A DNA stretch of 64,000 nucleotides, from assembly GCF_041378895.1 (NCBI RefSeq), contig NZ_CP144212.1:1287501-1351500 (forward strand). Reading direction: 5' to 3'. Position numbers and translations under genes: made by a program. The notes under the pieces were generated by a model. It was not told the DNA's origin, searched no databases, and saw nothing but the letters and a program-made list of their open reading frames with translations. The DNA comes from Dechloromonas sp. ZY10 (GTDB lineage Bacteria; Pseudomonadota; Gammaproteobacteria; Burkholderiales; Rhodocyclaceae). Position 1 is the first letter of the stretch; every line of letters starts with the position of its first letter. Shown here one piece after another: positions 33,691 to 42,810 of the stretch.

Positions 33691-36600
33691 ATGACCGATA
33701 CCAAGCCGTTGTCTGCACTGATGAGCACGGAATTGCAGCTGATTCCGCCGACGTGGACCCTGCACCAGGCAGCCGAACTGATGAGCGAGTTGCGCATCAG
33801 TTCGGTGCTGATTGCCACCGATGCGGTGCCGGCCGGTATCCTCACCGAGCGCGACGTGCTGCGTGCCTGGGACCACGGGCATCCGCCCGAAACGCCGGTG
33901 ACCACGGTGATGAGCCAGCCAGTGCGTACGGCCCCGGCAGATCAGGACTGGCGGCAGGCACACCATCAGATGGCAATGCAGAAGCTGCGCCATCTGGCGG
34001 TGGTCGATGCGGATGGGCGGGTGGTCGGAATGGTTAGCGAAAGCGACTTTCGCCGCCATCTCAGTCAGGACCTGATTGCCCGCTTCAACGATCTGAGCGC
34101 GGTGATGACCGTCGAGGCCCTGCGTTTTTCCCCGGATACCTGCCTGGCCGATGCGCTGCGCTTGATGCGCAGCAACCGTCTGACCTGCGCCGTAGTGGTC
34201 GAACATAACCGGCCGCTGGGGATCGTGACCGAGCGCGACGTGACCCGGCTGTTTGCCCGCCGGGTCGATCACCGTGCTACCAAGGTCAGCCAGATCATGA
34301 CCGCGCCGGCCCTGACCATTGCGCTCAATACCCCCTTGCAGCAGGCCTTCAACGACATGCTGGAGCGTCGTATCCGGCATCTGGTGGTGGTGCACGACAA
34401 CGGCCTGATGGCCGGGGTGATCAACCAACAGGATTTTGTCGCATTGCTCGAAGGCCAGTACATGGACGAGTTGCAGGCGATCAATGCAGCCGTCAGCGCG
34501 GCCTTGCGCGAATCGCAGGCGCAACTGGAATCGATTTTCAACTCGGCCGGTGCCTTGCTCGGGTTGCTGCAGCCGGATGGTTGCCTGCTCAAGGCCAATG
34601 CTGCGGCATTGCGGCTGGCCGGGGTCAGCGAGGCGGCCGTACTCGGCCTGCCGTATTGTGAGACGCCATGGTGGCATGCAGCTACCCCGGCCCTGCGTGA
34701 GCGCCTTGCCTTGGCCTGCCGGCGGGCTGCCGGTGGCGAGGCCGATGCCTTCGAAGCGCGTCAGCGCGATGCCGATGGGCGCTGGCGCTGCATCGATTAC
34801 CGGATCTGGCCGATTTTCAATGCCCAGGGCGAGGTGATCTTCCTGCTCTCTGAGGGTCATGACATCACCGTTCGTCGCCAGCATGAACAGCGCGAGCGCA
34901 TCCGCAACCGGTTGTTTGCCTTGCTTGCCGGCGATGCTCCGCTACCCGAAATTCTTGACGAGATTGTCCGCCACGTCGAGGACGGCGAGCCGGGCATCCG
35001 CTGCGCAGTGATGCTGCTGAGTGCCGAGCGCGACCGCCTGCGGGTCGGGGCGGCGCCATCGCTGTCGCCGGCCTTTGCCCGGGCAGTCGATGGCATTGCC
35101 GTCGGCGAAGGCAACGGCTGTTGCGGGACAGCGGTGGCGCGGGGCGAACGGGTCCAGGTGGCCGATCTGAGTGTGCATCCCTACTACGAAGGCTTGCGCA
35201 CCGAAGTGGCTGCCGAGGGACTCGCTTCATGTTGGTCGGAACCCGTTTTTGCCGCCAGCGGCCGCCTGCTCGGCAGTTTTGCCATCTATCGCGAGCAGCC
35301 AGGCGAACCCGGCGCTGACCGGGTTGAAACCATTCAGCAGGCCGCCCAGCTGGTTGGCGATGCACTTGAGCGCAAGCGCATCGATGAAGAATTGCGGCTC
35401 GCGTCGTCGGTCTTTCAGGCCAGCAGCGAAGGCATTATCGTCTGCGATGCCGAGCGGCGGATTCTTGCGGTCAACCCGGCATTTACGCGGATTACCGGCT
35501 ATGCGGCCGAGGAGGCCTTGGGCCGTGATCCGGGTTTCCTCAGTGCCGGCCGCACGTCGCCCAGCCTGTATCGTGAAATGTGGGAAAGCCTAGGGGTCAG
35601 CGGCCAGTGGTTCGGCGAAATCTGGAACATGCGCAAGAACGGCGAAGTCTTTCCCGAGTGGCTGACCATCAACGCGCTCCGCGACGAGGCCGGACGCGTC
35701 TATCGCTACATCGGGATGTTCTCCGATGTCAGCAGCCGCAAGCAGTGGGAAGACCAGATCTGGCGCCAGACCAATTACGATGCGCTGACCGAACTCCCCA
35801 ACCGCCGGCTGTTCCGCGACCGCCTGCAGCAGGAAGCGCGCAAGGCACAGGCGGCGCAGCAGCCGCTGGCGCTGCTGCATATCGACCTTGATCATTTCAA
35901 GGAGGTCAATGAACAGCTTGGTCATGCTGCGGGCGACAGCCTGCTGCAGCAGGTGGCCGGCCGTCTGCTCGGCTGTGCCGGCGGTGCCGATACCACCGCT
36001 CGCCTGGGGGGCGACGAGTTTGCGCTGATCATGCCGGCGCAGCCCGACCTGGGCCGGGTCGAACAGGTTGCGCAGGACATCGTCGAGCGCCTGGCCGCAC
36101 CGTGCCGGATCAACGGCGAGCCGGTCTATGTTACCGCCAGTGTCGGCATCACCTTGTATCCGAACGATGGCGAAGAGCATGAATTGCTGCTGAAAAATGC
36201 CGAGCAGGCGATGTATGCGGCCAAGGAAGGCGGGCGCAACCGCTACAGTTTCTTCACCCCGTCGCTACAGGAGGCCGCTCTGCAGCGCCAGTCGCTGTCG
36301 CGCGACCTGCGCCAGGCCCTGGCGCTGCGTCAGTTCGAACTGTATTTCCAGCCCATCGTCGATCTTGCCAGCGGCCGGATTTTCAAGGCCGAGGCACTGA
36401 TTCGCTGGAAACATCCCGAGCGCGGTTTCGTCAGTCCGGCGCATTTCATTCCGCTGGCCGAGGAACTGGGCCTGATCGAGGAACTCGGGCAATGGGTGTT
36501 CTTTGAAGCCGTGCGCTGGGCGCAGGTCTGGAATGAGCACCCGGCGGCCGACGGGCGCGTGTTCCAGATCAGCGTGAACAAATCCCCGCGCCAGTTCCAC

Positions 36601-37092
36601 AACGGCAAGACCCATCTGGAATGGGTCGAGCATCTGCGCCACTGCGGCCTTGATCCGCGCGCGATCGTGATCGAGATCACCGAAGGCCTGCTGCTTGATG
36701 AAGCCTCGGGCGCGCTTGACAAGCTCAAGCACTTCCGTCGCCAGGGGCTGGAAATCGCGCTCGACGACTTTGGCACCGGTTATTCGGCGATGGCCTACCT
36801 CAAGCGCTTCGACATCGACTACCTGAAAATCGACCAGTCCTTTGTTCGCGACATGGAAAACAACCCCGGCGACCGGGCGATTGTCGAGGCCATGGTGGTG
36901 ATGGCGCACAAGCTGGGGATGAAGGTGATCGCCGAAGGCATCGAGACCGAAGCCCAGCGCGCCTTCCTCTTTGCTGCCGGTTGCAATTACGGCCAGGGTT
37001 ACCTGTTCAGCCGGCCGGTGCCGGCGACGGCTTTTACTGCCTTGCTCGATGCCCAGAGCGCTGCGCTCGGGAGTGCCGTCGAGCCGGCCTGA
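33691..37092 (+). CDS. CBS(x4)-PAS-GAF-PAS-GGDEF-EAL signalling protein
   Basis: 1133 aa cytoplasmic c-di-GMP enzyme with no membrane segment. Four CBS motifs (about 10-58, 70-122, 138-188, 203-255; each ends in a GIxTERDV- or GVINQQDF-like turn) form two Bateman modules that usually bind adenosine nucleotides. Then PAS (about 275-395), GAF (about 405-560, with GEGNGCCGTAVARGE), PAS (about 570-690), GGDEF (about 700-860; RLGGDEF intact) and EAL (about 870-1120; EALIRW, IEITEG, DDFGTGYSAM, KIDQSF intact). Both catalytic sites look competent, so net activity depends on the sensory inputs, perhaps energy state via CBS and a redox or ligand signal via GAF/PAS. Single gene. Confidence 0.93.
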   Translation: MTDTKPLSALMSTELQLIPPTWTLHQAAELMSELRISSVLIATDAVPAGILTERDVLRAWDHGHPPETPVTTVMSQPVRTAPADQDWRQAHHQMAMQKLRHLAVVDADGRVVGMVSESDFRRHLSQDLIARFNDLSAVMTVEALRFSPDTCLADALRLMRSNRLTCAVVVEHNRPLGIVTERDVTRLFARRVDHRATKVSQIMTAPALTIALNTPLQQAFNDMLERRIRHLVVVHDNGLMAGVINQQDFVALLEGQYMDELQAINAAVSAALRESQAQLESIFNSAGALLGLLQPDGCLLKANAAALRLAGVSEAAVLGLPYCETPWWHAATPALRERLALACRRAAGGEADAFEARQRDADGRWRCIDYRIWPIFNAQGEVIFLLSEGHDITVRRQHEQRERIRNRLFALLAGDAPLPEILDEIVRHVEDGEPGIRCAVMLLSAERDRLRVGAAPSLSPAFARAVDGIAVGEGNGCCGTAVARGERVQVADLSVHPYYEGLRTEVAAEGLASCWSEPVFAASGRLLGSFAIYREQPGEPGADRVETIQQAAQLVGDALERKRIDEELRLASSVFQASSEGIIVCDAERRILAVNPAFTRITGYAAEEALGRDPGFLSAGRTSPSLYREMWESLGVSGQWFGEIWNMRKNGEVFPEWLTINALRDEAGRVYRYIGMFSDVSSRKQWEDQIWRQTNYDALTELPNRRLFRDRLQQEARKAQAAQQPLALLHIDLDHFKEVNEQLGHAAGDSLLQQVAGRLLGCAGGADTTARLGGDEFALIMPAQPDLGRVEQVAQDIVERLAAPCRINGEPVYVTASVGITLYPNDGEEHELLLKNAEQAMYAAKEGGRNRYSFFTPSLQEAALQRQSLSRDLRQALALRQFELYFQPIVDLASGRIFKAEALIRWKHPERGFVSPAHFIPLAEELGLIEELGQWVFFEAVRWAQVWNEHPAADGRVFQISVNKSPRQFHNGKTHLEWVEHLRHCGLDPRAIVIEITEGLLLDEASGALDKLKHFRRQGLEIALDDFGTGYSAMAYLKRFDIDYLKIDQSFVRDMENNPGDRAIVEAMVVMAHKLGMKVIAEGIETEAQRAFLFAAGCNYGQGYLFSRPVPATAFTALLDAQSAALGSAVEPA

Positions 37093-37119
37093 GAGAAACT
37101 TTGCCGCCGGGCCGGCGCG

Positions 37120-37611
37120 TCAGAAAATTCCCAGCGCCAACCCGGTGGCCATGGTTTCGCCCAGGTGGCTGCAGCGTTCGAGGTCGTCGGCGTGGAGGTG
37201 TTTGGGCGCGAGGATGGTTTCCGGGGTTTGCGCGTGGGTGAGCACGATCAGTGGTTCGGCGATGGCTTTCAGCCGCCAGCCGGTGGCGATCCGCTCGATC
37301 TGCCGGGCGGCTCCATGGCCGTCGCTGCCGGCACAGATCAGGCTGGCATAGGGGCGACCGTTCAACTGATCGAGCGCGCTGTAATAGTGGCGGTCGAAAA
37401 AATCTTTCATCAAGCCGGCCATGCTGCCCAGGTTTTCCGGGCAGGCGAAGAGAAAACCGTCGGCAGTCAGCACGTCGTGGCTGCCGGCTTCCGGCGCGTG
37501 CCGGAGTTCGACGCGCAGATTGCGTTCGGCCAGTGCCCCGTCGGCTGCCGCCATCGCCATTTGCCGGGTGCCGCCAGTGTGCGAGTGATAAACGATGAGC
37601 AGGGTTTTCAT
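37120..37611 (-). CDS. Flavodoxin-fold NAD(P)H oxidoreductase family protein
   Basis: 163 aa from MKTLLIVYHSHTGGTRQMA, a flavodoxin-type FMN-phosphate loop (SHTGGTR). FACPENLGSMAGLMKDFFDR is the FMN-ring contact region typical of flavodoxin-like reductases such as WrbA/NAD(P)H dehydrogenase relatives, and SDGHGAARQIERIATGWRLK follows. It may serve as an electron carrier or a small quinone or nitro reductase. Convergent with the large CBS-GGDEF-EAL gene, 27 bp between stops, and divergent from the zinc-ribbon membrane protein. Confidence 0.82.
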   Translation of the reverse strand: MKTLLIVYHSHTGGTRQMAMAAADGALAERNLRVELRHAPEAGSHDVLTADGFLFACPENLGSMAGLMKDFFDRHYYSALDQLNGRPYASLICAGSDGHGAARQIERIATGWRLKAIAEPLIVLTHAQTPETILAPKHLHADDLERCSHLGETMATGLALGIF

Positions 37612-37702
37612 GCCTGCATTGTGCAACGCTTTTGCTGCTAATGGCAGGGGCATGGCCAGCGGGATTGCGTGTAGACTGGGGCCGGCATTTTCGGCCCATG
37701 GG

Positions 37703-37718
37703 CCGGTCGACCGTGAAA
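37703..37718. repeat. Dispersed palindrome element, shorter left arm
   Basis: CCGGTCGACCGTGAAA, the core with CC in place of the left CA. It lies 28 bp before the start at 37746 in the short region between two divergent genes, so it could affect either promoter. Confidence 0.65.
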
Positions 37719-37745
37719 GGCCAGTGAAAGGCCACTTCGGAGGGG

Positions 37746-38807
37746 ATGATGAACAAGGCGCTGCGTTTGTCGGAAAAATGGTTTCGCTTCGGACTGTGGC
37801 TGATCGCCGTGGTCTTTGCCGGCTTCCTGATCGGCCTCGGCGACAATCTGGTCGCCAACCTGCCCAAGGTCGAGCAGCGGCTGACGCTGGAAGACTTCAT
37901 TGATCGCCCGGCAGCCAACGCGGCGCGGGCCGAGATCAAGGCCGCCGAAGGCGTGCGCATCCTGGCGCAGGAAGCGCACGACCAGGCGCAGCTGGGACTC
38001 AACGCGGCCCGCGCCAATACCGCCGCCGCGCGCGAGAGCTACAACCAGTGGCTGGCAACGCGCAGCGTCACCCAGCGCAGCGAACACGATCCCGAACTGA
38101 TCGCCCGTACCCGCGCCCAGGAAGAACTGAAAATCCTCGAACGGCGGGCCTTGTCCGCCGTCGAGCGCGAGCAGCAGAAGCTGCTCGACGCGCAGCAGGG
38201 GGAGAATCGCGCCCGCCGCCAGTTGAGCGAACTCGAACGCGCTGCGCAGGCCGATTACCAGGCCGGGCTGCGCAGCCAGGAATTGCGTGTCTTTCTTTAC
38301 CGGCTGGCGCTGACTCTGCCGCTGCTCGGCGTTGCCGGCTGGCTCTTCGTCAAGAAGCGTCAGACGCCGTGGTGGCCCTTCGTCTGGGGCTTCATCTACT
38401 TTGCGCTGTTCGCCTTCTTTGTCGAACTGGTGCCTTACCTGCCCAGCTACGGCGGCTATGTCCGCTCGCTGGTCGGCATTCTGGTCACGGTACTGGTCGG
38501 CCGCTACGCGATCCTTGCGCTCAACCGCTACCTGGAGCGGCAAAAGCAGGCCGAGGCGCTGCCCGACGTCGAGCGGCGCAAGGAGCTGTCTTACGACACC
38601 GCGCTGGCGCGGCTGGCGAAAAAGGTCTGCCCCGGCTGCGAACGGCCGGTCGATTTGAATCACGAAGCCATCGACTACTGCCCGCATTGCGGCATCTGCC
38701 TGTTCGACCGATGCCGCCCCTGCGGTACGCGCAAGAGCGCCTTTGCCCGCTTCTGCCATGCCTGCGGCGCGGCCTCGGGGAGTACGGCGACCGCCGGTGA
38801 CGAATGA
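37746..38807 (+). CDS. Membrane protein with coiled coil and C-terminal zinc ribbon
   Basis: 353 aa (ATG 37746, or 37749, SD GGAGG). TM1 is at about 13-33, a long Ala/Glu/Arg-rich coiled coil at about 50-175, then three membrane segments between about 183 and 260, and a cytoplasmic tail with two zinc-knuckle pairs: CPGCERPVD...CPHCGICLF and CRPCGTR...CHACG (eight Cys plus one spare). The ribbon resembles double zinc-ribbon serine-endopeptidase-adjacent proteins of unknown role. I cannot assign a function. It precedes rtcB by 121 bp with a palindrome element between them. Confidence 0.7.
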   Translation: MMNKALRLSEKWFRFGLWLIAVVFAGFLIGLGDNLVANLPKVEQRLTLEDFIDRPAANAARAEIKAAEGVRILAQEAHDQAQLGLNAARANTAAARESYNQWLATRSVTQRSEHDPELIARTRAQEELKILERRALSAVEREQQKLLDAQQGENRARRQLSELERAAQADYQAGLRSQELRVFLYRLALTLPLLGVAGWLFVKKRQTPWWPFVWGFIYFALFAFFVELVPYLPSYGGYVRSLVGILVTVLVGRYAILALNRYLERQKQAEALPDVERRKELSYDTALARLAKKVCPGCERPVDLNHEAIDYCPHCGICLFDRCRPCGTRKSAFARFCHACGAASGSTATAGDE

Positions 38808-38854
38808 CTTGCGGCAGCCGCTGTGGCCCGGCAGCGGTCCGGCGGTTTTTTGCC

Positions 38855-38889
38855 TTTTTCACGGTCGACCGTGAAAATCGCCGTTTTTT
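38855..38889. repeat. Dispersed palindrome element, best-preserved copy
   Basis: TTTTTCACGGTCGACCGTGA with AAAATCGCCGTTTTTTG following: a 14-bp perfect palindrome core, flanking T and A tracts that extend the stem to about 22 bp, and the typical G/C-plus-T tail. It lies between the zinc-ribbon gene (stop 38807) and rtcB (start 38929). A T-run just after the stem would also allow terminator function. Confidence 0.85.
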
Positions 38890-38928
38890 GCGCCACGCCG
38901 CCAGCGTTGCGTTTCGCTCTGTCCCACC

Positions 38929-40125
38929 ATGCCCATCCAGCAAACCCTGAACACGGCCGGCGTCCCGGTCAAGATCTGGACCGACGACGTTGACGAGGCC
39001 TCGCGCCAGCAACTGCGCAACATCGCCGCCTTGCCTTTCATTCATCGCCACGTCGCGGCAATGCCCGACGTGCACCTCGGGATCGGCGCCACCATCGGCT
39101 CGGTGATTGCGACGCAGGACGCCATCGTGCCGGCGGCGGTCGGCGTCGATATTGGCTGCGGCATGGTGGCCGCCCGCTTGTCGCTGGCCGCCGGCGACCT
39201 CGACGAAAAGCGCCTGCGCAAGGTCTTCGACCAGATCAGCCGCGACGTGCCGGTGGGCAAGGCGCAGCATGAGGACAGCCGGGCGCTGGTTGCGGCGGCG
39301 CGGCCCTTCGACGCCCGGCTCAAGGCACTGACCGACAAGCATCCGCAACTGCTCAAGTCCTTGGGCAAGTTCTCGAAATGGGTCAATCAGCTGGGGTCGC
39401 TGGGCGGCGGCAACCACTTCATTGAGGTTTGTCTCGACGAAGCCGGACAGGTCTGGGTGATGCTGCATTCCGGCAGTCGGGGCATTGGCAATGCGCTGGC
39501 GACTTATTTCATCGAACTGGCCCGGCGCGACATCGAGCGCCAGCAGATTCACTTGCCCGACCGCGACCTGGCTTATTTTCGCGAGGGCAGCGAACACTTT
39601 GCCGACTATGTTGCCGCCGTGCATTGGGCGCAGGAATACGCCTACGCCAACCGCGAGTGCATGCTCGATCTGGTTCTCGCCGGGCTCAGGCGACACTTGC
39701 CGGAATTTGTCGTGACCGGCGAGGTGGTCAATTGCCACCACAACTACGTCGCCCGCGAGGCGCATTACGGCGCCGACGTGTGGGTGACGCGCAAGGGCGC
39801 GATCCGCGCCGGGCGCGGCGAACTCGGCATCATCCCCGGCAGCATGGGCGCCCGCAGCTACATCGTGCGCGGCCTGGGCAATCCGGAAAGCTTCTGCTCC
39901 AGCGCCCATGGCGCCGGTCGCCGGATGAGCCGCAACGCCGCCGCCCGCGCCTTCTCCGAAGCCGACCTGCGGCGCCAGACCGAAGGCGTCGTCTGCCGCA
40001 AGGACAAAGGCGTGATCGACGAAATCCCCGCCGCCTACAAGGACATCGACGCGGTGATGGCCCAGCAGCAGGACCTGACCGAGATCGTGCATACCTTGAA
40101 GCAGGTGTTGTGCGTCAAGGGATAA
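38929..40125 (+). CDS. rtcB: RtcB family RNA ligase
   Basis: 398 aa. GTP- and Mn-dependent ligase joining 2',3'-cyclic phosphate or 3'-phosphate and 5'-OH RNA ends. Motifs: AMPDVHLGIGATIGSV, VGVDIGCGM (metal-binding Cys), LGSLGGGNHFIEV, MLHSGSRGIGN, EVVNCHHNYV, IIPGSMGARSYIVRG and SSAHGAGRRMSR with the His that becomes guanylylated. Shorter than archaeal RtcB (about 480 aa) but in range for the common bacterial form. No rtcA or rtcR gene is adjacent, and no sigma54-type -24/-12 promoter was obvious upstream. A palindrome element lies 40-75 bp before the start. Confidence 0.94.
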   Translation: MPIQQTLNTAGVPVKIWTDDVDEASRQQLRNIAALPFIHRHVAAMPDVHLGIGATIGSVIATQDAIVPAAVGVDIGCGMVAARLSLAAGDLDEKRLRKVFDQISRDVPVGKAQHEDSRALVAAARPFDARLKALTDKHPQLLKSLGKFSKWVNQLGSLGGGNHFIEVCLDEAGQVWVMLHSGSRGIGNALATYFIELARRDIERQQIHLPDRDLAYFREGSEHFADYVAAVHWAQEYAYANRECMLDLVLAGLRRHLPEFVVTGEVVNCHHNYVAREAHYGADVWVTRKGAIRAGRGELGIIPGSMGARSYIVRGLGNPESFCSSAHGAGRRMSRNAAARAFSEADLRRQTEGVVCRKDKGVIDEIPAAYKDIDAVMAQQQDLTEIVHTLKQVLCVKG

Positions 40126-40238
40126 CCGGTGCTTGAACGCTTGGCTCGAAGAATTCCCGGCCGCCGCGTGTTGCCGATCACCGCCGCACCGGGTTTCATG
40201 CCGGATGGCCCGACCTACCCATTTTCAGGAGTTTTTTG

Positions 40239-40691
40239 ATGACTATTTCCACCCGTCGCGCCGGTCCCGCCGATCTTGACCTTCTGGCCCCGTTGTTCGA
40301 CCAATACCGCCAGTTCTACGGGTGCGCCAGCGATCCGGCCGCCGCCCGCGCCTTTCTCCAGGCACGTTGCGACCATGGCGAATCGGTGCTGCTGCTGGCC
40401 AGCAACGCCGCCGGGCCGGCCGGCTTCGTCCAGCTTTACCCGAGCTTTTCGTCGATCTCGCTGGCCCGCATCTTCATCCTCAACGACTTGTTCGTGATCC
40501 CTGCCGCCCGCCGCCAGGGCATCGCCGGGGACCTGCTCAGTGCCGCCGCCGACTATGGCCGGCAAGCCGGGGCGGTCCGTCTGGCCTTGTCTACCGCGAT
40601 CGACAACCACGCCGCGCAGACCCTTTACCAGGCCAACGGCTGGCAGCGCGACAGCCAATTCCTGCATTACGAACTGGCGTTGCGCGGCTGA
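40239..40691 (+). CDS. GNAT family N-acetyltransferase
   Basis: 150 aa from ATG 40239 (SD CAGGAG eight bases upstream; the TTG three bases earlier is less likely). The N-terminal ISTRRAGPADLDLLAPLFDQY and the acetyl-CoA loop VIPAARRQGIAGDLLSAA (Q/RxxGxG/A pattern) are clear, and LSTAIDNHAAQTLYQANGW is the terminal strand-helix motif. FVQLYPSFSSISLARIFILN is typical of a subfamily of small bacterial GNATs. Acceptor unknown. It follows rtcB by 113 bp. Confidence 0.88.
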   Translation: MTISTRRAGPADLDLLAPLFDQYRQFYGCASDPAAARAFLQARCDHGESVLLLASNAAGPAGFVQLYPSFSSISLARIFILNDLFVIPAARRQGIAGDLLSAAADYGRQAGAVRLALSTAIDNHAAQTLYQANGWQRDSQFLHYELALRG

Positions 40692-40784
40692 ATTTAGCCG
40701 TCGCGCCGGGCTGCCGGGCTTCAGCCAAGTTTCACGGTGCGGCGCCTCTTGCGGTGACCCCGGCGGGAAAAATCGCCGCCAGGC

Positions 40785-40800
40785 CCGGTCGACCGTGGAA
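40785..40800. repeat. Dispersed palindrome element at a 3' end
   Basis: CCGGTCGACCGTGGAA, with GGGAAAAATCGCC on the left (the usual tail, inverted). It ends 4 bp before the stop codon of the minus-strand barrel gene at 40805, between convergent genes. Confidence 0.65.
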
Positions 40801-40804
40801 AGGC

Positions 40805-41560
40805 TTAAAACCGCCAGCCGAGGCTGAAACGGTTTTGCTGGCTGTCGCCGAACCCGACCTTCTGCTCGTGCGCCAGGCGCGCGAACCATTGATCGTGGTC
40901 CCAGGTCAGCGCCAGGCCGCTGCCACGAATCGGCGGCGCGTTTTCGTCGGCACGGCCGCGTTTGTCGAACAGATCGACGGTGAGCCGGTTGCGGGCATCG
41001 AGTTGCTGGCGGAAGAGCAGGTGGCTGATCCGCTGCCCGGTGTGCAGCCGGTCGTCGCGTACGGTGTACAGCGCGACCGAGGTTTGCTCCGACAGATGGC
41101 TGCCCAAACCGTAGGTCTGCATGTCGTTGGGGTCGATGTTCAGGTTGTAGTAGGGGCGGGTGTTGGTCCGCCCGAAACCGAGCAGGACGAAGAGTGGCCC
41201 GCCGATTTCGGCATTGAGCGAGCCGCCGACGAAGCCGTGGGTTGCCGCCTGCAGCGAAGGCACCAGTTTCAGATAATCCCAGCGGGCGCTGAATTCGTAG
41301 CCGGTCCGGGTTTGTTGAAAGCTGCCCGGTTGGCGGTAACTTGCAATCCAGAGCGCATGTGGGCCGTTGTTGGCGCGCAGGTTGAGGTCGCCGGCCGGAT
41401 TGCTGCCGGCGGTTGTCAGGTAGGTGGGGGTCAGCTTGAACTGCCATTCCGGCGGCGTGGCGGTGAGCGGCGACTCGCCGGGCTGCGAGCGGTCGGCCAG
41501 GGCCACGCTGCTCAGCAGGCTGCAAATCAGCGCCAGTAATCCGGGTTTCAGCAGAGGCAT
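40805..41560 (-). CDS. Predicted outer-membrane beta-barrel protein, function unknown
   Basis: 251 aa from MPLLKPGLLALICSLLSSVA, a signal peptide cleaved near VALA-DRSQ. The rest alternates polar and aromatic residues in strand-like stretches (FKLTPTYLTTAGSNPAGDLN, YEFSARWDYLKLV, RFSLGWRF), and the protein ends in Phe, the usual BAM recognition signal. The frame is open upstream to 41809 but the signal peptide and an SD (GGAGAT) fix the start. Without a family match I only call it a barrel of perhaps ten or twelve strands. Convergent with the GNAT gene and divergent from 41808. Confidence 0.65.
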   Translation of the reverse strand: MPLLKPGLLALICSLLSSVALADRSQPGESPLTATPPEWQFKLTPTYLTTAGSNPAGDLNLRANNGPHALWIASYRQPGSFQQTRTGYEFSARWDYLKLVPSLQAATHGFVGGSLNAEIGGPLFVLLGFGRTNTRPYYNLNIDPNDMQTYGLGSHLSEQTSVALYTVRDDRLHTGQRISHLLFRQQLDARNRLTVDLFDKRGRADENAPPIRGSGLALTWDHDQWFARLAHEQKVGFGDSQQNRFSLGWRF

Positions 41561-41807
41561 GGGGCAGATCTCCTTCAATGCGGTTTGCAGGCAATGAAAG
41601 CGGAAATTCCCGACGTTGGCCTGACCGAAGTTGGTTTCTGCCAACAAAAATCCTTGGCGGCCGGCATCTGGCGGGCGGCGAAATGCTGGCCGGGGCAGGA
41701 GCCGCGAGTTTGCCGGTGGGCTGGCGAAAAATTCCCCCACGCCGGTGTGGCTGCCGCTGTACACTTCCGCCTTTGGCGCCCGGCGCCCAATTTTTCCGAA
41801 AGTCCGC

Positions 41808-42293
41808 ATGCACCCGATTCACGATCACGATCCCTTGTTGTTCCTTGCCGTTGCCCTGGCGGCCAAGCGCCGGCCGGCCGAGCTGGTCGATGTGGTGGCA
41901 GCGATCGACCTGCTGCAGATCGCGATCCCCGGCGAGCAGCGTTTTGTCGACAGCTTTGCCCGGCTTTCCGCCGCCGGCCTGCTGCTCGGCCAGGGCGACG
42001 GCATCGCACTGACTCCGGCCGGGCTGGCCCTGTTCGAGGCGCTGCCCAAGCTGACCGACGGCGAAGAACGGGTGTTCTCGGTCAAGCAGGCGCTTTCCGG
42101 CTATACCCCGAGCACTGCCGAACCGCTGGCAGTCGATGCCGCTGCCGTTGCCGCCGCGATTGCCGAACAGCGCAGCGCCGCCGCCGGACGCGCCAAGAAC
42201 CTGCTGGTGCCCAAGCCCAAACCGGTCGATAACAGCAAATCGCGCCCCGGCCAGCGCCAGCGCAAGCCCTTGCCGGCCCGCCGCAAGCGCTGA
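41808..42293 (+). CDS. Conserved hypothetical protein with basic C-terminal tail
   Basis: 161 aa from ATG 41808 (MHPIHDHDPLLFLAVALAAK). The first ~90 residues are helical and look like a winged-helix fold (ELVDVVAAIDLLQIAIPGEQ, RLSAAGLLLGQGDGIALTPA, ALFEALPK), with a repeat of 'GL..L..' turns. The end is Lys/Arg/Pro-rich (KPKPVDNSKSRPGQRQRKP), suggesting nucleic-acid contact. No enzyme motif is visible. Divergent from the barrel gene with about 247 bp between starts. Real gene status rests on codon use and start position. Confidence 0.6.
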   Translation: MHPIHDHDPLLFLAVALAAKRRPAELVDVVAAIDLLQIAIPGEQRFVDSFARLSAAGLLLGQGDGIALTPAGLALFEALPKLTDGEERVFSVKQALSGYTPSTAEPLAVDAAAVAAAIAEQRSAAAGRAKNLLVPKPKPVDNSKSRPGQRQRKPLPARRKR

Positions 42294-42416
42294 GCCAGAA
42301 CTCTTCGCCCGGCTTTGATCCGGTTGCGGCTCAGGTGTGGCGCTGTTGTCGCCCGGAGGTAGCCCGGATCGTCGCTCCGGGTAAAAAGTCAGCGTCTCAG
42401 GGTGGCAGGCCGGACA

Positions 42417-42430
42417 TTTCACGGTCAACC
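42417..42430. repeat. Dispersed palindrome half element
   Basis: TTTCACGGTCAACC: left arm intact, centre changed from TCGAC to TCAAC, right arm lost. 65 bp upstream of the VF530 gene. Confidence 0.5.
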
Positions 42431-42495
42431 CTGCCGGCGGCCCAAAAAGCCGCCGTGCCCGTTCCAGTTCCCTTCACTGTTTTCAGCGTTTCCCG

Positions 42496-42723
42496 ATGAC
42501 CGCACAAGCCAACAACCCCCTGCACGGGATCACGCTCGAAAAGCTGCTCACCGAACTGGTCGCGCATTACGGCTGGGAAGAACTCGGACGGCAGATCGAA
42601 ATCCGCTGCTTCAACGTCGACCCGAGTATCTCCTCCAGCCTCAAATTCCTCCGCCGCACCCCGTGGGCGAGGGAGCGCGTTGAGTCGCTTTATCTTTACA
42701 TGCTGCGCCGACGGGAGGGCTGA
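42496..42723 (+). CDS. VF530 family (DUF2132) small DNA-binding protein
   Basis: 75 aa. The whole length fits the VF530/DUF2132 family: [20 protein letters not shown], then [20 protein letters not shown] and [21 protein letters not shown] Vibrio fischeri member has a solved fold and has been reported to bind DNA. Cytoplasmic. Flanked by two palindrome elements, one before and one after. Confidence 0.9.
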   Translation: MTAQANNPLHGITLEKLLTELVAHYGWEELGRQIEIRCFNVDPSISSSLKFLRRTPWARERVESLYLYMLRRREG

Positions 42724-42777
42724 AACGCCCCGGGCGGATGACCGCTGGGCGCGATGCCGGGGTTTTTTGGCCGTTGC

Positions 42778-42810
42778 TCACGGTCGACCGTGAATCGCGG
42801 CAATTTTCAG
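42778..42810. repeat. Dispersed palindrome element
   Basis: CACGGTCGACCGTG perfect core at 42779-42792, followed by AATCGCGGCAATTTTC. 55 bp after the VF530 stop and about 320 bp before the Hsp70 gene. Confidence 0.8.

Noticed and set aside
40129-40239. 36-codon GTG frame ending TGATG on the GNAT start
   Set aside because: The coupling-like overlap is suggestive, but there is no SD, no family match, and the segment reads like leader sequence. Left unannotated.
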